This document shows, piece by piece, positions 35,964 to 44,946 of a DNA stretch of 45,075 bases (positions within the stretch are counted from its first letter, which is position 1; every line of letters starts with the position of its first letter). The notes under the pieces were generated by a model, which worked only from the letters and a program-made list of their open reading frames with translations, was not told the origin of the DNA and did not search any database. Origin of the DNA: Rhodospirillaceae bacterium (lineage in GTDB: Bacteria > Pseudomonadota > Alphaproteobacteria > Rhodospirillales > UBA2165); the NCBI GenBank assembly GCA_018649725.1, contig JABIHH010000028.1, positions 1-45,075 on the forward strand, written 5' to 3'. Position numbers and translations under genes: made by a program.

Positions 35964-36944
35964 TTAAAAGAACTTTTTAAGATCCATACCTTTATAAAGG
36001 TCGGCAACTTCTTCGCCATAGCCGTTCATAAATTTAGTTTCGATTTTTGGTGTGAACAAAGCGCCCAAACCACCTTCGCCGGTAATGCGCCGTTCTTTCT
36101 TTTGGCTCCAACGAGGGTGATCAATATTAGGGTTCACGTTTGAATAAAAACCATATTCACTCGGTGCCTGCACGTTCCACGTCGCAGCCGGCTCTTTTTC
36201 GACAAAATTTATTTTGACGATCGACTTAATGCTTTTGAAGCCATACTTCCACGGCACCACCAAGCGGATTGGCGCGCCGTTTTGATTGGGCATATGCTCG
36301 CCATAAACACCAACGGCCAAAAGCGATAGCGGGTTCATTGCTTCATCCATACGCAAGCCTTCAACATAAGGCCAGTCGAGCGCTTTGCGTTGCTGACCCG
36401 GCATCTGCTTGGGATCAACCAAAGTTTCAAAGGCGACGTATTTTGCCTTCGAGGTCGGCTCAAATCGTTTGATGATGTCAGCCAAAGGAATGCCGACCCA
36501 GGGAATCACCATCGACCATGCTTCAACGCAGCGCAGACGATAGATGCGTTCTTCCAATTGATGTGGCTTGATGAGATCGTCGAAGCTGAACTTGCCTGTC
36601 TTTGCGGCGTGACCGGCAATTTCGACGGTCCAGGGCTCAGGCTTTAAGGTATGGGCATTGCGCGCCGGATCAGATTTCCCGGTGCCAAACTCATAAAAAT
36701 TATTATAGGTGGTGATGCCGTCATAGGTGGTCGGTTTTTCCGCTTCGCCAAAGGCCATTTTTTTAACATTTGGATATTTTATCCGGGTGGCTGCAAAGCT
36801 CGGGTTTAAAAATGGCGGCAAGAGAGAGGCGCCACTGGCAATGGCTGCAGCTTGGATAAACTGACGCCGATTTAGAAAGGCAGTTTTCGAAGTAATTTCT
36901 GATGATTTAACATCGGATGCCTTCTTATGCTTTATGAGCATCAC
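35964..36944 (-). CDS. msrP: catalytic subunit MsrP of methionine sulfoxide reductase
   Basis: This is a 326-aa periplasmic molybdenum enzyme. A twin-arginine signal is seen in [11 protein letters not shown] (R26, R27), with a likely cut after NPSFA (about residue 51). The molybdenum ligand is C139 in RLRCVEAWS, followed by the [13 protein letters not shown] stretch typical of the family. The first two codons are both ATG, so the exact start may be 36941. It is five bases upstream of msrQ. Together they reduce Met-sulfoxide without NADPH-thioredoxin. Confidence 0.95.
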   Translation of the reverse strand: MMLIKHKKASDVKSSEITSKTAFLNRRQFIQAAAIASGASLLPPFLNPSFAATRIKYPNVKKMAFGEAEKPTTYDGITTYNNFYEFGTGKSDPARNAHTLKPEPWTVEIAGHAAKTGKFSFDDLIKPHQLEERIYRLRCVEAWSMVIPWVGIPLADIIKRFEPTSKAKYVAFETLVDPKQMPGQQRKALDWPYVEGLRMDEAMNPLSLLAVGVYGEHMPNQNGAPIRLVVPWKYGFKSIKSIVKINFVEKEPAATWNVQAPSEYGFYSNVNPNIDHPRWSQKKERRITGEGGLGALFTPKIETKFMNGYGEEVADLYKGMDLKKFF

Positions 36945-37063
36945 TCTTTCTCCTTAGCGGTAATTCGACCCTAAAATAACAAATGCCCATTCTAGGGCAT
37001 TATTCCAATGTTAGTAAAAAATATATCGATAAAATCAGCGTGAGGGCTGCTTTAAAAAAGCTA

Positions 37064-37492
37064 TTAATCCGGCTCAATTCGATCGCTGGCTTCAGCCGCC
37101 GCAGATTCAGACTTTGCATCTTCGACGGTTTCTTTGGCTGCTTCTGGGGCGACCTTGGGTTGATCGCCATGATGAAGCTGCATCATCATGGCGATGGTAT
37201 TTTTTTCATGGCTCAAAACTTTGACGGCATCGCGCGGCACCAGAATTTCCTGCACCCGGCAAAAAAGAATAATCGCCGCCGCCACATGAGGCTCTGAAAA
37301 CTCAACATCGCGCGAATCGCCATCTTCAGTCGCGGCAAAATGCAACGTAACGCTGAGGCCTTCTTTTTTTTCAACAAGGAGGCTTTGAATGCTTGCATTG
37401 GGCATGTGCAGGTTGCTGCGCAGCGCATAGTTCACCAATGCGGCTTGCAACTCTTCTTCAGTAAAAATCAGACGGCGTAATTCTGTCGGCAC
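37064..37492 (-). CDS. conserved hypothetical protein
   Basis: I do not recognise a named family. The 142-aa protein has a compact N-terminal domain of about 110 residues beginning with TELRRLIFTEEEL, mixed alpha/beta in character, and then an Ala/Glu-rich, probably disordered tail. No membrane segment or metal motif is visible. It lies 49 bp downstream of polA on the same strand and may share its transcript; msrP lies 119 bp further on. The codon use fits its neighbours, so it is likely a real gene. Confidence 0.6.
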   Translation of the reverse strand: MPTELRRLIFTEEELQAALVNYALRSNLHMPNASIQSLLVEKKEGLSVTLHFAATEDGDSRDVEFSEPHVAAAIILFCRVQEILVPRDAVKVLSHEKNTIAMMMQLHHGDQPKVAPEAAKETVEDAKSESAAAEASDRIEPD

Positions 37493-37541
37493 TATTCTTT
37501 ACCTCCATATCCGATATATAATTTTTTTGCGTAAAATACAA

Positions 37542-40379
37542 TTAATGAGCTTCATCCCAATTTTTGCCATGGCCAGTATCAACAACCAAGGGCACATCCA
37601 AATGCGCCACCGATTCCATAACCGACTTGGCCAATGCAGTTGTCTTCTCCAACTCCTTTTCTGGCACATCGAAGATTAATTCATCATGTACCTGGAGAAG
37701 CATTTTGGCATTGAGATCAGCTTCTACCATCGCGCCCGGTAAAAGCAACATGGCGCGTTTAATGATATCAGCCGCACCGCCTTGGATCGGTGCGTTAATG
37801 GCCGCCCGCTCGGCAAAACTACGCCGCGCGCCATTGCTGTCTTTGATGCCGGGCACATAACAGCGCCGACCATAAAGCGTTGTCACATAGCCAAGCTCGG
37901 CAGCACTTTCCTTGGTGCGCTCCATATAATCATGAATGCCGGGATAGCGATCGAAATAGGCGGCGATGTATTTAGCCGCGTCCGATCTCGAAATATCCAA
38001 TTGCCGCGCCAAACCAAAGGCCGAAATACCGTAGATGATGCCAAAATTAATCGCCTTGGCTTGACGCCTCACCATCGGATCCATGCCGTCGACCGCCACG
38101 TTAAAGACCTGGGCCGCGGTCAACGCATGAATATCAACGCCGTCATGGAACGCTTCTTTTAAAACATCAATGCCGGCGACATGAGCCAGCAAACGCAACT
38201 CGATCTGAGAGTAATCCGCCGACAACAGAACATTGCCTTTGGCAGGAACGAAGGCGGTTCTGATCTTACGGCCTTCCTCACTGCGGATCGGAATGTTCTG
38301 CAAATTTGGATCGTTCGAGCTCAATCGTCCAGTCGAGGCAATCGCTTGGCCGTAATTTGTATGCACCCGCCCGGTTTCAGGATTGATCTGCTCGATCAAA
38401 GCATCGGTGTAGGTACTCTTCAATTTGGCAAGTTGGCGAAACTCCAAAATCTTTACCGGCAGCTCGTGTCCTTCAGCGGCCAAACCTTCCAAAATATCGG
38501 CGCCCGTTTGATAGGCACCGGTCTTGGTTTTCTTAGCGCCTTCAATACCCATCTCGTCGAACAGTATTTCACCCAGTTGTTTGGGCGAATTAATATTAAA
38601 CTCATGGCCGACAAGTTCGTAAATTTCGGTCTCTAATTCACCCAGACGTTTAGCAAAATCAGCGCTGAGGCCTTTCAAAACTTTCGCATCGACCCGAATG
38701 CCGGTGCGCTCCATATCGGTGAGCACGGCTATGAGGGGCCGCTCCATGGTCTCGTAGATCGAGACCATATGTTCAAGAGCCAGCCGGGGTTTTAAGAGTT
38801 TGTGCAGGCGTAATGTGACATCGGCATCTTCCGCCGCATAATCGAGCGCCGCATCTAGCGCCACTTTATCAAACGTCACTTGCGATTTCCCGGTGCCAGC
38901 AACTTCCTTGAAACTGATGCATTTGTGATCGAGATGAAGCTCAGCCAGATCATCCATGCCGTGACCATGAAGCCCACCTTCCAATACATAGGAAATCAGC
39001 ATGGTGTCATCGACCGGCGCAATATCAATATCGTAGCGGGCAAAAATCTCGGCATCATATTTCATATTCTGGCCGATTTTGAGTACCGATGGATTTTCCA
39101 GCAACGGCTTGATTAGCTTTATCGCCTCATCGCGGGAAATCTGCTTAATCTGACCGCCGTTTTTCTTATCTGGCCCATCATCGAGCCCTAAATCAAGTGT
39201 CGTCTGCTCTGCAGGCGCTGTATGCGCAACCGGGATGTAGCATGCTTTGCCGGGATGGATCGACATTGAAATCCCCACCAGCTCAGCCGTCATTGCATCA
39301 AGCGAAGTTGTCTCGGTATCAACCGCCACCGTGCCGACCGCAACGGCCTCGTCGATCCAGGCTTGGAGGCGCTTTTTGTCCTGTACCAGCTCGTATTCGG
39401 TTTTCTCCGGGAAAGCGGCGGCAACATGAAAGGCTGCCGGATCCGGCGCGTCGCCCGAAGAGGGTTGCTTAGACGTAGGCTTTGATGCCTCAGTCGAGGG
39501 TTCTGCATCCGGCGCTTTCTGGCCGAACTTACTTTCCATCCGCGTGACCAAGGATTTAAACGCCTGCTCTTGCAGAAAGCTTAAAAATATATCGGGCTCA
39601 ATATCTTTGACCGCAAAATCTTCGAGCGGCACCTCGACCGGCACATCATTTTTTAGCGTCACGAGATCACGAGAAATGCGGGCAAGGTCAGCATGTTCGA
39701 TCAGAGATTCACGGCGCTTGTTTTGTTTTACATTTTCAGCATTCGCCAACACACCATCGAGGTCGCCATATTCATTGATCAATAGAGCCGCCGTCTTCAC
39801 ACCGATACCGGCAACGCCCGGCACATTATCCGCAGAATCCCCTGCCAGGGCCTGAACATCAATCACGCGTTCCGGGCCAACACCGAATTTCTCGACAACT
39901 TGATCTGGCCCGATTTCACGATTTTTCATCGCATCAAACATTTTGACCTTTGCGCCGACACATTGCATGAGATCTTTATCGGTCGAAACAACCGTGACGT
40001 CAGCGCCCGCTTCAACGGCCTGGCGGGCATAGGTCGCGATCAGATCATCGGCTTCATAGCCTTCCATGTCGACAGCTGGAATGTTCATGGCGCGTGTTGC
40101 TTCGCGGACAAGCTCGAACTGCGGAATTAAATCATCCGGCGGCGGCGGCCGATGGGCTTTATATTCTTTGTAAATATCGCTGCGGAAGGTTTTGCGCGCA
40201 CGGTCAAAGATCACCGCAATATGGTCGGCATTGGTGTCATCGACCAACTTCATCAGCATTTGGGTGAAGCCATAGACCGCATTGGTCGGCGTGCCGTCGG
40301 GGCGGTTCATCTGGGCCTTCACGCCAAAAAAGGCGCGAAACAAAAAGCCGGATCCATCGATCAGGAAAACATGTTTCAT
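37542..40379 (-). CDS. polA: DNA polymerase I
   Basis: It removes RNA primers and fills gaps in replication and repair. The 945-aa protein has all three parts. The 5'-3' exonuclease/flap domain (about 1-290) has DGSGFLFRAF at the start. The 3'-5' exonuclease (about 325-525) has motif VDTETTSLD, QNMKYDAEI and YAAEDADV, so proofreading residues look intact. The polymerase (about 540-945) has SADYSQIELR, the O-helix RRQAKAINFGIIYG and VHDELIFDVP. It is longer than E. coli Pol I mainly through a Ser/Pro-rich linker (about 285-315). It lies 17 bp after the zinc-finger gene. Confidence 0.97.
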   Translation of the reverse strand: MKHVFLIDGSGFLFRAFFGVKAQMNRPDGTPTNAVYGFTQMLMKLVDDTNADHIAVIFDRARKTFRSDIYKEYKAHRPPPPDDLIPQFELVREATRAMNIPAVDMEGYEADDLIATYARQAVEAGADVTVVSTDKDLMQCVGAKVKMFDAMKNREIGPDQVVEKFGVGPERVIDVQALAGDSADNVPGVAGIGVKTAALLINEYGDLDGVLANAENVKQNKRRESLIEHADLARISRDLVTLKNDVPVEVPLEDFAVKDIEPDIFLSFLQEQAFKSLVTRMESKFGQKAPDAEPSTEASKPTSKQPSSGDAPDPAAFHVAAAFPEKTEYELVQDKKRLQAWIDEAVAVGTVAVDTETTSLDAMTAELVGISMSIHPGKACYIPVAHTAPAEQTTLDLGLDDGPDKKNGGQIKQISRDEAIKLIKPLLENPSVLKIGQNMKYDAEIFARYDIDIAPVDDTMLISYVLEGGLHGHGMDDLAELHLDHKCISFKEVAGTGKSQVTFDKVALDAALDYAAEDADVTLRLHKLLKPRLALEHMVSIYETMERPLIAVLTDMERTGIRVDAKVLKGLSADFAKRLGELETEIYELVGHEFNINSPKQLGEILFDEMGIEGAKKTKTGAYQTGADILEGLAAEGHELPVKILEFRQLAKLKSTYTDALIEQINPETGRVHTNYGQAIASTGRLSSNDPNLQNIPIRSEEGRKIRTAFVPAKGNVLLSADYSQIELRLLAHVAGIDVLKEAFHDGVDIHALTAAQVFNVAVDGMDPMVRRQAKAINFGIIYGISAFGLARQLDISRSDAAKYIAAYFDRYPGIHDYMERTKESAAELGYVTTLYGRRCYVPGIKDSNGARRSFAERAAINAPIQGGAADIIKRAMLLLPGAMVEADLNAKMLLQVHDELIFDVPEKELEKTTALAKSVMESVAHLDVPLVVDTGHGKNWDEAH

Positions 40380-40396
40380 TTCTTTAGGATTTCCGC

Positions 40397-40585
40397 TCAG
40401 TGACCCGACCCACCAGATGCACCTTCAGCCAGAACAAACTGCCGGCTGCAATAGGGACACACAACCTGCCTCTCTTTGCCAATATTTAAATAGACATTTG
40501 GATGGCCTGCCGCACCGCTGCCGCCATCACAGCTGACGGAAGAGGTTTCGACGGTGATCGGTTGTTCAATTTCAGTGGTGTCCAT
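40397..40585 (-). CDS. zinc-finger protein of the CHCC (NDUFS6-like) family
   Basis: This 62-aa protein has the metal-ligand set C19, H28, C43, C46 (GHP and CPYC phrases). It matches the small CHCC zinc-finger family related to the mitochondrial complex I accessory subunit NDUFS6. A role in complex I is suggested by homology only; in bacteria the gene is often next to polA as here. It is 17 bp upstream of polA on the same strand. Confidence 0.87.
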   Translation of the reverse strand: MDTTEIEQPITVETSSVSCDGGSGAAGHPNVYLNIGKERQVVCPYCSRQFVLAEGASGGSGH

Positions 40586-40767
40586 TATATCGTTCCGTTT
40601 TTATTTAAATATTGCCCCAATACCAGTGGGGTTTTAATGCACGTTCGCAGATCATTATTGACCACCTGCATGGCGGATGATACCCCACATTTATTCATTG
40701 GCCAAACATTGACGTATATCGCTCACTAAAAAATATAGCCAAAATATATATAGGAAAATAATAAAAA

Positions 40768-41754
40768 ATGAGCACTGCAAAACCTGACACATTGCCCGAT
40801 TATGCAATTGAAATAACAGGTCTCAATAAGACTTATGCCGGAAATTCCATCCAGCCCTCTAATGAAGCGCTGACCGACATTAATTTGAAAATTCCAAGAG
40901 GCTCCTTCTTTGGCCTGCTCGGACCAAACGGTGCCGGCAAATCGACCATCATTAATATTATGGCAGGGCTGGTCATCAAAAGCTCTGGCGATGTCAAAGT
41001 GTGGGATTACGATATCGAGAAAGAAATGCGCCAAGCGCGCTCTTCAATTGGCATTGTCCCGCAAGAGCTCAACATTGACCCCTTTTTTACACCAAGAGAA
41101 GTCTTAGAAACCCAGGCTGGTCTCTATGGTGTGCCAAAATCAGAGCGCCGGACTGAAGAAATTCTGGCCGCCGTCCGGCTTGGTGATAAAGCCGATGCCT
41201 ATGCAAGATCGCTGTCAGGCGGCATGCGGCGACGCATGTTGGTCGCCAAAGCCATGGTGCATTCACCGCCCGTGCTGGTCCTCGATGAGCCGACCGCCGG
41301 TGTTGATGTCGAACTGCGCCAGCAACTTTGGTCCTATATCCGTGAATTGCGCGCCCATGGTACGACAATCTTGCTGACCACCCATTACTTGGAAGAAGCT
41401 GAAGAGCTTTGTGATCAGATAGCCATCATCAATCATGGCCGCCTGGTGACGAGCCAGAAAACCGAAGACCTGTTGCGGACGCTAGATTCCAAAGAACTCA
41501 TCGTGACTGTCGATAAGGCACTCACTGATATTCCGGAAGGTCTCAGGCAATTCAATGTCGAGCTCAACAACTCGCACAAACTGGTCTTTCGCGTGCCGCC
41601 CAATGAAGTGCCGGTCGAAGCTGTCATGGATGCCATCCGCAAGGCGGGTCTTGGCATTGTCGATCTTACCACCAAGGAAAGCGATCTTGAAGATATCTTC
41701 TTGATGATGACCCGAGGTGCCGAAGATGGTGTGAGCCTCGGCAAACCCGACTAG
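40768..41754 (+). CDS. ABC transporter ATP-binding protein (ABC-2 type)
   Basis: This 328-aa ATPase has Walker A GPNGAGKST, Q-loop IVPQEL, signature LSGGMRRRM, Walker B VLVLDEPT, D-loop AGVD and switch His in TTHYLEEAEEL. The extra C-terminal domain of about 90 residues is typical of export ATPases such as YadG. The permease expected alongside (YadH type) is not in the window: the next gene is a lipoprotein hydrolase. It may pair with a permease elsewhere. The ATG follows a run of A bases with AGGAAA just upstream. Confidence 0.9.
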   Translation: MSTAKPDTLPDYAIEITGLNKTYAGNSIQPSNEALTDINLKIPRGSFFGLLGPNGAGKSTIINIMAGLVIKSSGDVKVWDYDIEKEMRQARSSIGIVPQELNIDPFFTPREVLETQAGLYGVPKSERRTEEILAAVRLGDKADAYARSLSGGMRRRMLVAKAMVHSPPVLVLDEPTAGVDVELRQQLWSYIRELRAHGTTILLTTHYLEEAEELCDQIAIINHGRLVTSQKTEDLLRTLDSKELIVTVDKALTDIPEGLRQFNVELNNSHKLVFRVPPNEVPVEAVMDAIRKAGLGIVDLTTKESDLEDIFLMMTRGAEDGVSLGKPD

Positions 41755-41768
41755 CGAGTTACTATTGA

Positions 41769-42716
41769 ATGCAAGAAATTCGTAAAGGCCCTGTTATTAC
41801 CTTCTTGCTTCTGCTTAGCCTTGGCCTTTCAGCCTGCGCCCCTCAACTAGTCCTGCCTGGACCAAAAGTAACCGCCCCAAAGATTACCGAGACCGCGCTC
41901 ATCATGGCGGATGGTGCTAAGCTGCCGCTCCATCGATGGACACCCAAACAGCCGCCAAAAGCCATCATCCTCGCTCAGCATGGCTTTAACGATTACGGCC
42001 TGTTTGTGAAAGAAGGGGCGCAATTTTTTGCTGCCCAAGGTTTTCAGGTTTACGCCTATGACCAACGGGGCTTTGGCGCTGCACCGCATTTTGGTCAATG
42101 GCCGGGCCGAACAGCGCTGGCTGATGATCTGGTGACCACAACTAAATTACTGCGGCAAAAACACCCCGATGTCAGACTTTATCATATGGGGGCCAGTATG
42201 GGCGGGGCAATCATCATGACGGCGGCAACCCGTGACAGCCAACTTAAATCCGATGGCCTGATCTTGGCCGCGCCGGCGGTTTGGGGGCGGGCCAGCATGC
42301 GTTTTTATGAACGCTGGGCGCTCGGTCTGTTATCTCATACCGTTCCCTGGCTGACCCTGACCGGCAAAGGCCTAGACATTAAACCCAGCGACAATATTGC
42401 GATGCTGCGCGACCTCGGTCGCGATCCGCTCATTATTAAAGCAACCCGGGTCGATACAATCTGGGGTCTGGTCAATTTAATGGATGATGCCTTGGCCGCC
42501 GCCCCCAAGCTCAACGCCAAATCCTTGATCCTTTATGGCGACCATGATGAAGTAATCAAAAAAAAGCCGACTGAGATGATGCTGGCAAATTTGCCAAAAT
42601 CAGCAAAACCGAGCCATGAACTAATCCGTTATAAAGACGGCTATCATATGCTGCTGCGCGACCTGCAAGCTCAAAAAGTGTGGCAAGACATCGTTTCTTG
42701 GATAGATGAGAAGTGA
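41769..42716 (+). CDS. alpha/beta hydrolase lipoprotein (monoglyceride lipase type)
   Basis: This 315-aa serine hydrolase of the lysophospholipase/monoacylglycerol lipase group probably cuts lipid esters in the envelope. A signal peptide with lipobox LSAC (lipid Cys at C23) anchors it. The oxyanion region is QHGFNDYG, the nucleophile S143 is in GASMGG, the acid is probably D258 in YGDHDE, and the base H293 is in DGYHML. Substrate is unknown. It starts 14 bp after the ABC ATPase gene and is likely in one operon with it. Confidence 0.87.
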   Translation: MQEIRKGPVITFLLLLSLGLSACAPQLVLPGPKVTAPKITETALIMADGAKLPLHRWTPKQPPKAIILAQHGFNDYGLFVKEGAQFFAAQGFQVYAYDQRGFGAAPHFGQWPGRTALADDLVTTTKLLRQKHPDVRLYHMGASMGGAIIMTAATRDSQLKSDGLILAAPAVWGRASMRFYERWALGLLSHTVPWLTLTGKGLDIKPSDNIAMLRDLGRDPLIIKATRVDTIWGLVNLMDDALAAAPKLNAKSLILYGDHDEVIKKKPTEMMLANLPKSAKPSHELIRYKDGYHMLLRDLQAQKVWQDIVSWIDEK

Positions 42717-42756
42717 CTATATTCAATCTTAGCGCGAAAATAGTTGCGAGATATTC

Positions 42757-42784
42757 TTGACTTTGTTTCCAAAAGGTTTATATC
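42757..42784 (+). promoter_or_regulatory. candidate promoter of the cold-shock gene
   Basis: TTGACT (42757-42762), a 16-bp spacer and TATATC (42779-42784) resemble a sigma-70-type promoter. A start near 42791 would give a leader of about 150 nt, the long 5' untranslated region typical of cold-shock mRNAs. Confidence 0.5.
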
Positions 42785-42943
42785 AGGCCGGTTACTACGT
42801 TACACAGACGTCTTGTGTGCGCCCTGTTTGATTACGCGAACACGCTATCGACCAGTTGCTTTCCTGACATTGTGAACGTTTGAACTGTGATCCGGCATAT
42901 TGCTGGGCCACACAAATTGTAAATGTAAAGGAAATACAAAACT

Positions 42944-43153
42944 ATGGTTGACGGTACAGTTAAGTGGTTTAACGCCACTAAAGGCTTCGGCTTTATTGAA
43001 CCAGAAGACGGCGGCAAAGACGCTTTCGTTCACATCTCTGCTGTTGAGCGTGCAGGTATTGCTACGCTGAGCGACGGCCAGAAAGTTACCTATGAATTGG
43101 TAGCCGGTCGTGATGGCAAAGAAGCGGCTGAAAATATTCAGCTTCGGGACTAG
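42944..43153 (+). CDS. cold-shock protein CspA family
   Basis: This is a 69-aa single cold-shock domain with RNP1 KGFGFI (14-19) and RNP2 DAFVHIS (26-32), which binds single-stranded RNA and DNA and loosens mRNA structure in the cold. AAGGAA precedes ATG 42944 by 10 bases. A leader of about 150-220 nt is available for RNA-structure control. It lies 175 bp upstream of the RhlE-type helicase, with which it may act on the same RNAs. Confidence 0.95.
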   Translation: MVDGTVKWFNATKGFGFIEPEDGGKDAFVHISAVERAGIATLSDGQKVTYELVAGRDGKEAAENIQLRD

Positions 43154-43165
43154 TCACAAGACGTG

Positions 43166-43190
43166 AGAGGGGCAACCCTCTTATTTCTTT
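43166..43190 (+). terminator. intrinsic terminator after the csp gene
   Basis: AGAGGG (43166-43171) pairs with CCCTCT (43176-43181) around a GCAA tetraloop of the stable GNRA class. TATTTCTTT follows, just 12 bp after the stop codon. The T-run is broken by one C and an A. Confidence 0.7.
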
Positions 43191-43220
43191 GGGGAGCGAG
43201 CCTTTAAGGTAATGCTCCCC
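43191..43220 (+). promoter_or_regulatory. hairpin in the csp-rhlE gap
   Basis: GGGGAGC (43191-43197) and GCTCCCC (43214-43220) form a perfect 7-bp stem with a nested CCTT/AAGG helix. It lies straight after the csp terminator and has no T-run of its own. It may shield the csp 3' end or be part of the rhlE leader. Confidence 0.45.
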
Positions 43221-43223
43221 TAG

Positions 43224-43249
43224 ACGTCCCTCTCTTTAAATAGGGACGT
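43224..43249 (+). promoter_or_regulatory. second hairpin in the csp-rhlE gap
   Basis: ACGTCCCT (43224-43231) and AGGGACGT (43242-43249) form a perfect 8-bp stem around 10 bases. No T-run follows. It stands 79 bp before the rhlE ATG and might be a leader element or protein-binding repeat. Confidence 0.45.
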
Positions 43250-43328
43250 TGCCGGGTATCGTAGAGATAATTCCTTTACCCAACTGAAACCGCTATTAGA
43301 GCGGTTCACGAAAAGAGAAAATATATAC

Positions 43329-44684
43329 ATGACTGATTTTTCCGGGCTCGACTTGATCGAGCCCTTGCAGCGGGCTTTAACCGCTGAGGGCTATGCGGCA
43401 CCCACGCCGATCCAGGCCCAATCCATTCCGCATTTAATGGCGGGCCGTGATCTACTTGGCGTTGCGCAGACCGGAACTGGCAAAACGGCGGCTTTTGTGC
43501 TGCCGATGTTGCAAAGCCTAAGCGCGACTTCAAATGGCCGTCCCGAAGCTGGTCGACCACGCGCACTGATTTTAGCGCCGACCCGCGAGCTGGCGATCCA
43601 AATTGGCGACAGCATCCAGATTTACGGACAATTCTTAAACATTAACTCGACGACCATTTTCGGTGGCGTCTCCCAAGGCAAGCAAGTTGCAGCGCTGACC
43701 CGCGGTGTCGACATTGTTGTTGCCACACCTGGTCGTCTGCTCGACCTGATGAACCAGGGCAAACTCCACCTCGACCAAGTCAGCATTTATGTGCTCGACG
43801 AAGCCGACCGTATGCTCGATATGGGCTTCATCCACGATGTGCGCAAAATTACCGCCAAAGTGCCGGATCAGCGCCAGACACTTTTGTTCTCGGCGACCAT
43901 GCCGGCAGCCGTGGCAAAACTTGCCCATGGCCTGCTTACCGATCCGGTCAAAGTCGAGGTTGCGGTGCAATCCACGACAGCTGACCGCATTGATCAACGG
44001 GTGTTGTTTGTTGAGAAATCGCAAAAGCGCGACCTTCTTACCAATGTTCTGGAAGATGGCGACATCTCCCGGGCGCTGGTTTTCACCCGCACCAAACACG
44101 GTGCCAATCGGGTTGCTAAGCATTTGGAACAAAACAATATTCGTTCCGGCGTGATCCACGGCAACAAGTCGCAAAACGCGCGCCAAGAGGCCCTCCAAGG
44201 CTTCAAAGACGGCAAATTGCGCATCTTGGTCGCGACCGACATTGCGGCGCGCGGTATTGACGTTGATGGTGTGACACACGTGATCAACTTTGATCTGCCC
44301 AATGATCCTGAAACCTATGTCCACCGTATTGGCCGCACGGCCCGTGCCGGTGCTGAAGGTCAGGCAATTTCTTTCTGTGATCAGGAAGAGCGGGAATATC
44401 TATTCGATATCGAAAAGACCATTCGTCAGTTGGTTGATGTTGAAGTCGATCACCCGTTCCATGCCCAAGAAATTGAGGACGCTGAGAAATCTGTCGCGCG
44501 ACCTAAAAATGAGCGCGGTGGCGGACGCCGGTCAAATGGCGGCAAGCGTCATGCGAATTCCAACGGCGGAAATTCAAATAAGAAACGGCGCGGAAATAAC
44601 GGTGGCGGCAACACGTCCAACACCAAACCACGGCGGGCTAAAAACCACCGGGGCAACCGAAACAATAACGCCCGAGCCGCCTAG
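43329..44684 (+). CDS. rhlE: DEAD-box RNA helicase, RhlE type
   Basis: This 451-aa ATP-dependent RNA helicase acts in ribosome assembly or RNA decay, often in the cold. The motifs are complete: Q-motif [29 protein letters not shown] in [16 protein letters not shown], and the second-domain motifs DIAARGID and HRIGRTAR. A basic Asn/Gly/Arg-rich tail of about 75 residues closes the protein and probably binds RNA. The ribosome site (AAGAGAAA) is weak. Confidence 0.94.
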   Translation: MTDFSGLDLIEPLQRALTAEGYAAPTPIQAQSIPHLMAGRDLLGVAQTGTGKTAAFVLPMLQSLSATSNGRPEAGRPRALILAPTRELAIQIGDSIQIYGQFLNINSTTIFGGVSQGKQVAALTRGVDIVVATPGRLLDLMNQGKLHLDQVSIYVLDEADRMLDMGFIHDVRKITAKVPDQRQTLLFSATMPAAVAKLAHGLLTDPVKVEVAVQSTTADRIDQRVLFVEKSQKRDLLTNVLEDGDISRALVFTRTKHGANRVAKHLEQNNIRSGVIHGNKSQNARQEALQGFKDGKLRILVATDIAARGIDVDGVTHVINFDLPNDPETYVHRIGRTARAGAEGQAISFCDQEEREYLFDIEKTIRQLVDVEVDHPFHAQEIEDAEKSVARPKNERGGGRRSNGGKRHANSNGGNSNKKRRGNNGGGNTSNTKPRRAKNHRGNRNNNARAA

Positions 44685-44780
44685 ACGATAAATTGTTGCG
44701 ATAGGTCGCACCGTACCTGCATAGTTCTTTACGATTTCCATAGCGTGCAGTATGGTGCCGACCCTATCCACTCCCCATCA

Positions 44781-44857
<77 letters not shown>

Positions 44858-44865
44858 ATCTTTTC

Positions 44866-44904
44866 AATAACTTAGTAGAATTATCCGTTAGGTAATTTTT
44901 ATTT
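44866..44904 (+). terminator. putative terminator of tRNA-Arg
   Basis: AATAACTTAG (44866-44875) can pair with the stretch 44888-44897 with one mismatch and two wobbles. TTTATTT follows. It mirrors the structure after tRNA-Ala at the left end. Confidence 0.4.
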
Positions 44905-44924
44905 GGGGAAGCATGGGGGAAGCA
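44903..44924. repeat. 11-bp tandem repeat beside tRNA-Arg
   Basis: TTGGGGAAGCA (44903-44913) is followed at once by TGGGGGAAGCA (44914-44924), 10 of 11 bases the same. The location 46 bp after the tRNA and the 11-bp period match the G-run repeat at the left end, and suggest integrase arm sites. Confidence 0.45.
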
Positions 44925-44946
44925 CTGGAAGTAATTTTAGCGGCTT

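Noticed and set aside
40615..40635. Hairpin CCCCA/TGGGG followed by TTTT between the zinc-finger gene and the ABC gene
   Set aside because: It points along the plus strand with no gene upstream to terminate, and the stem is only five base pairs.
43635..44324. A 229-codon minus-strand open frame opposite rhlE
   Set aside because: Antisense to helicase motifs; no start signal or family.
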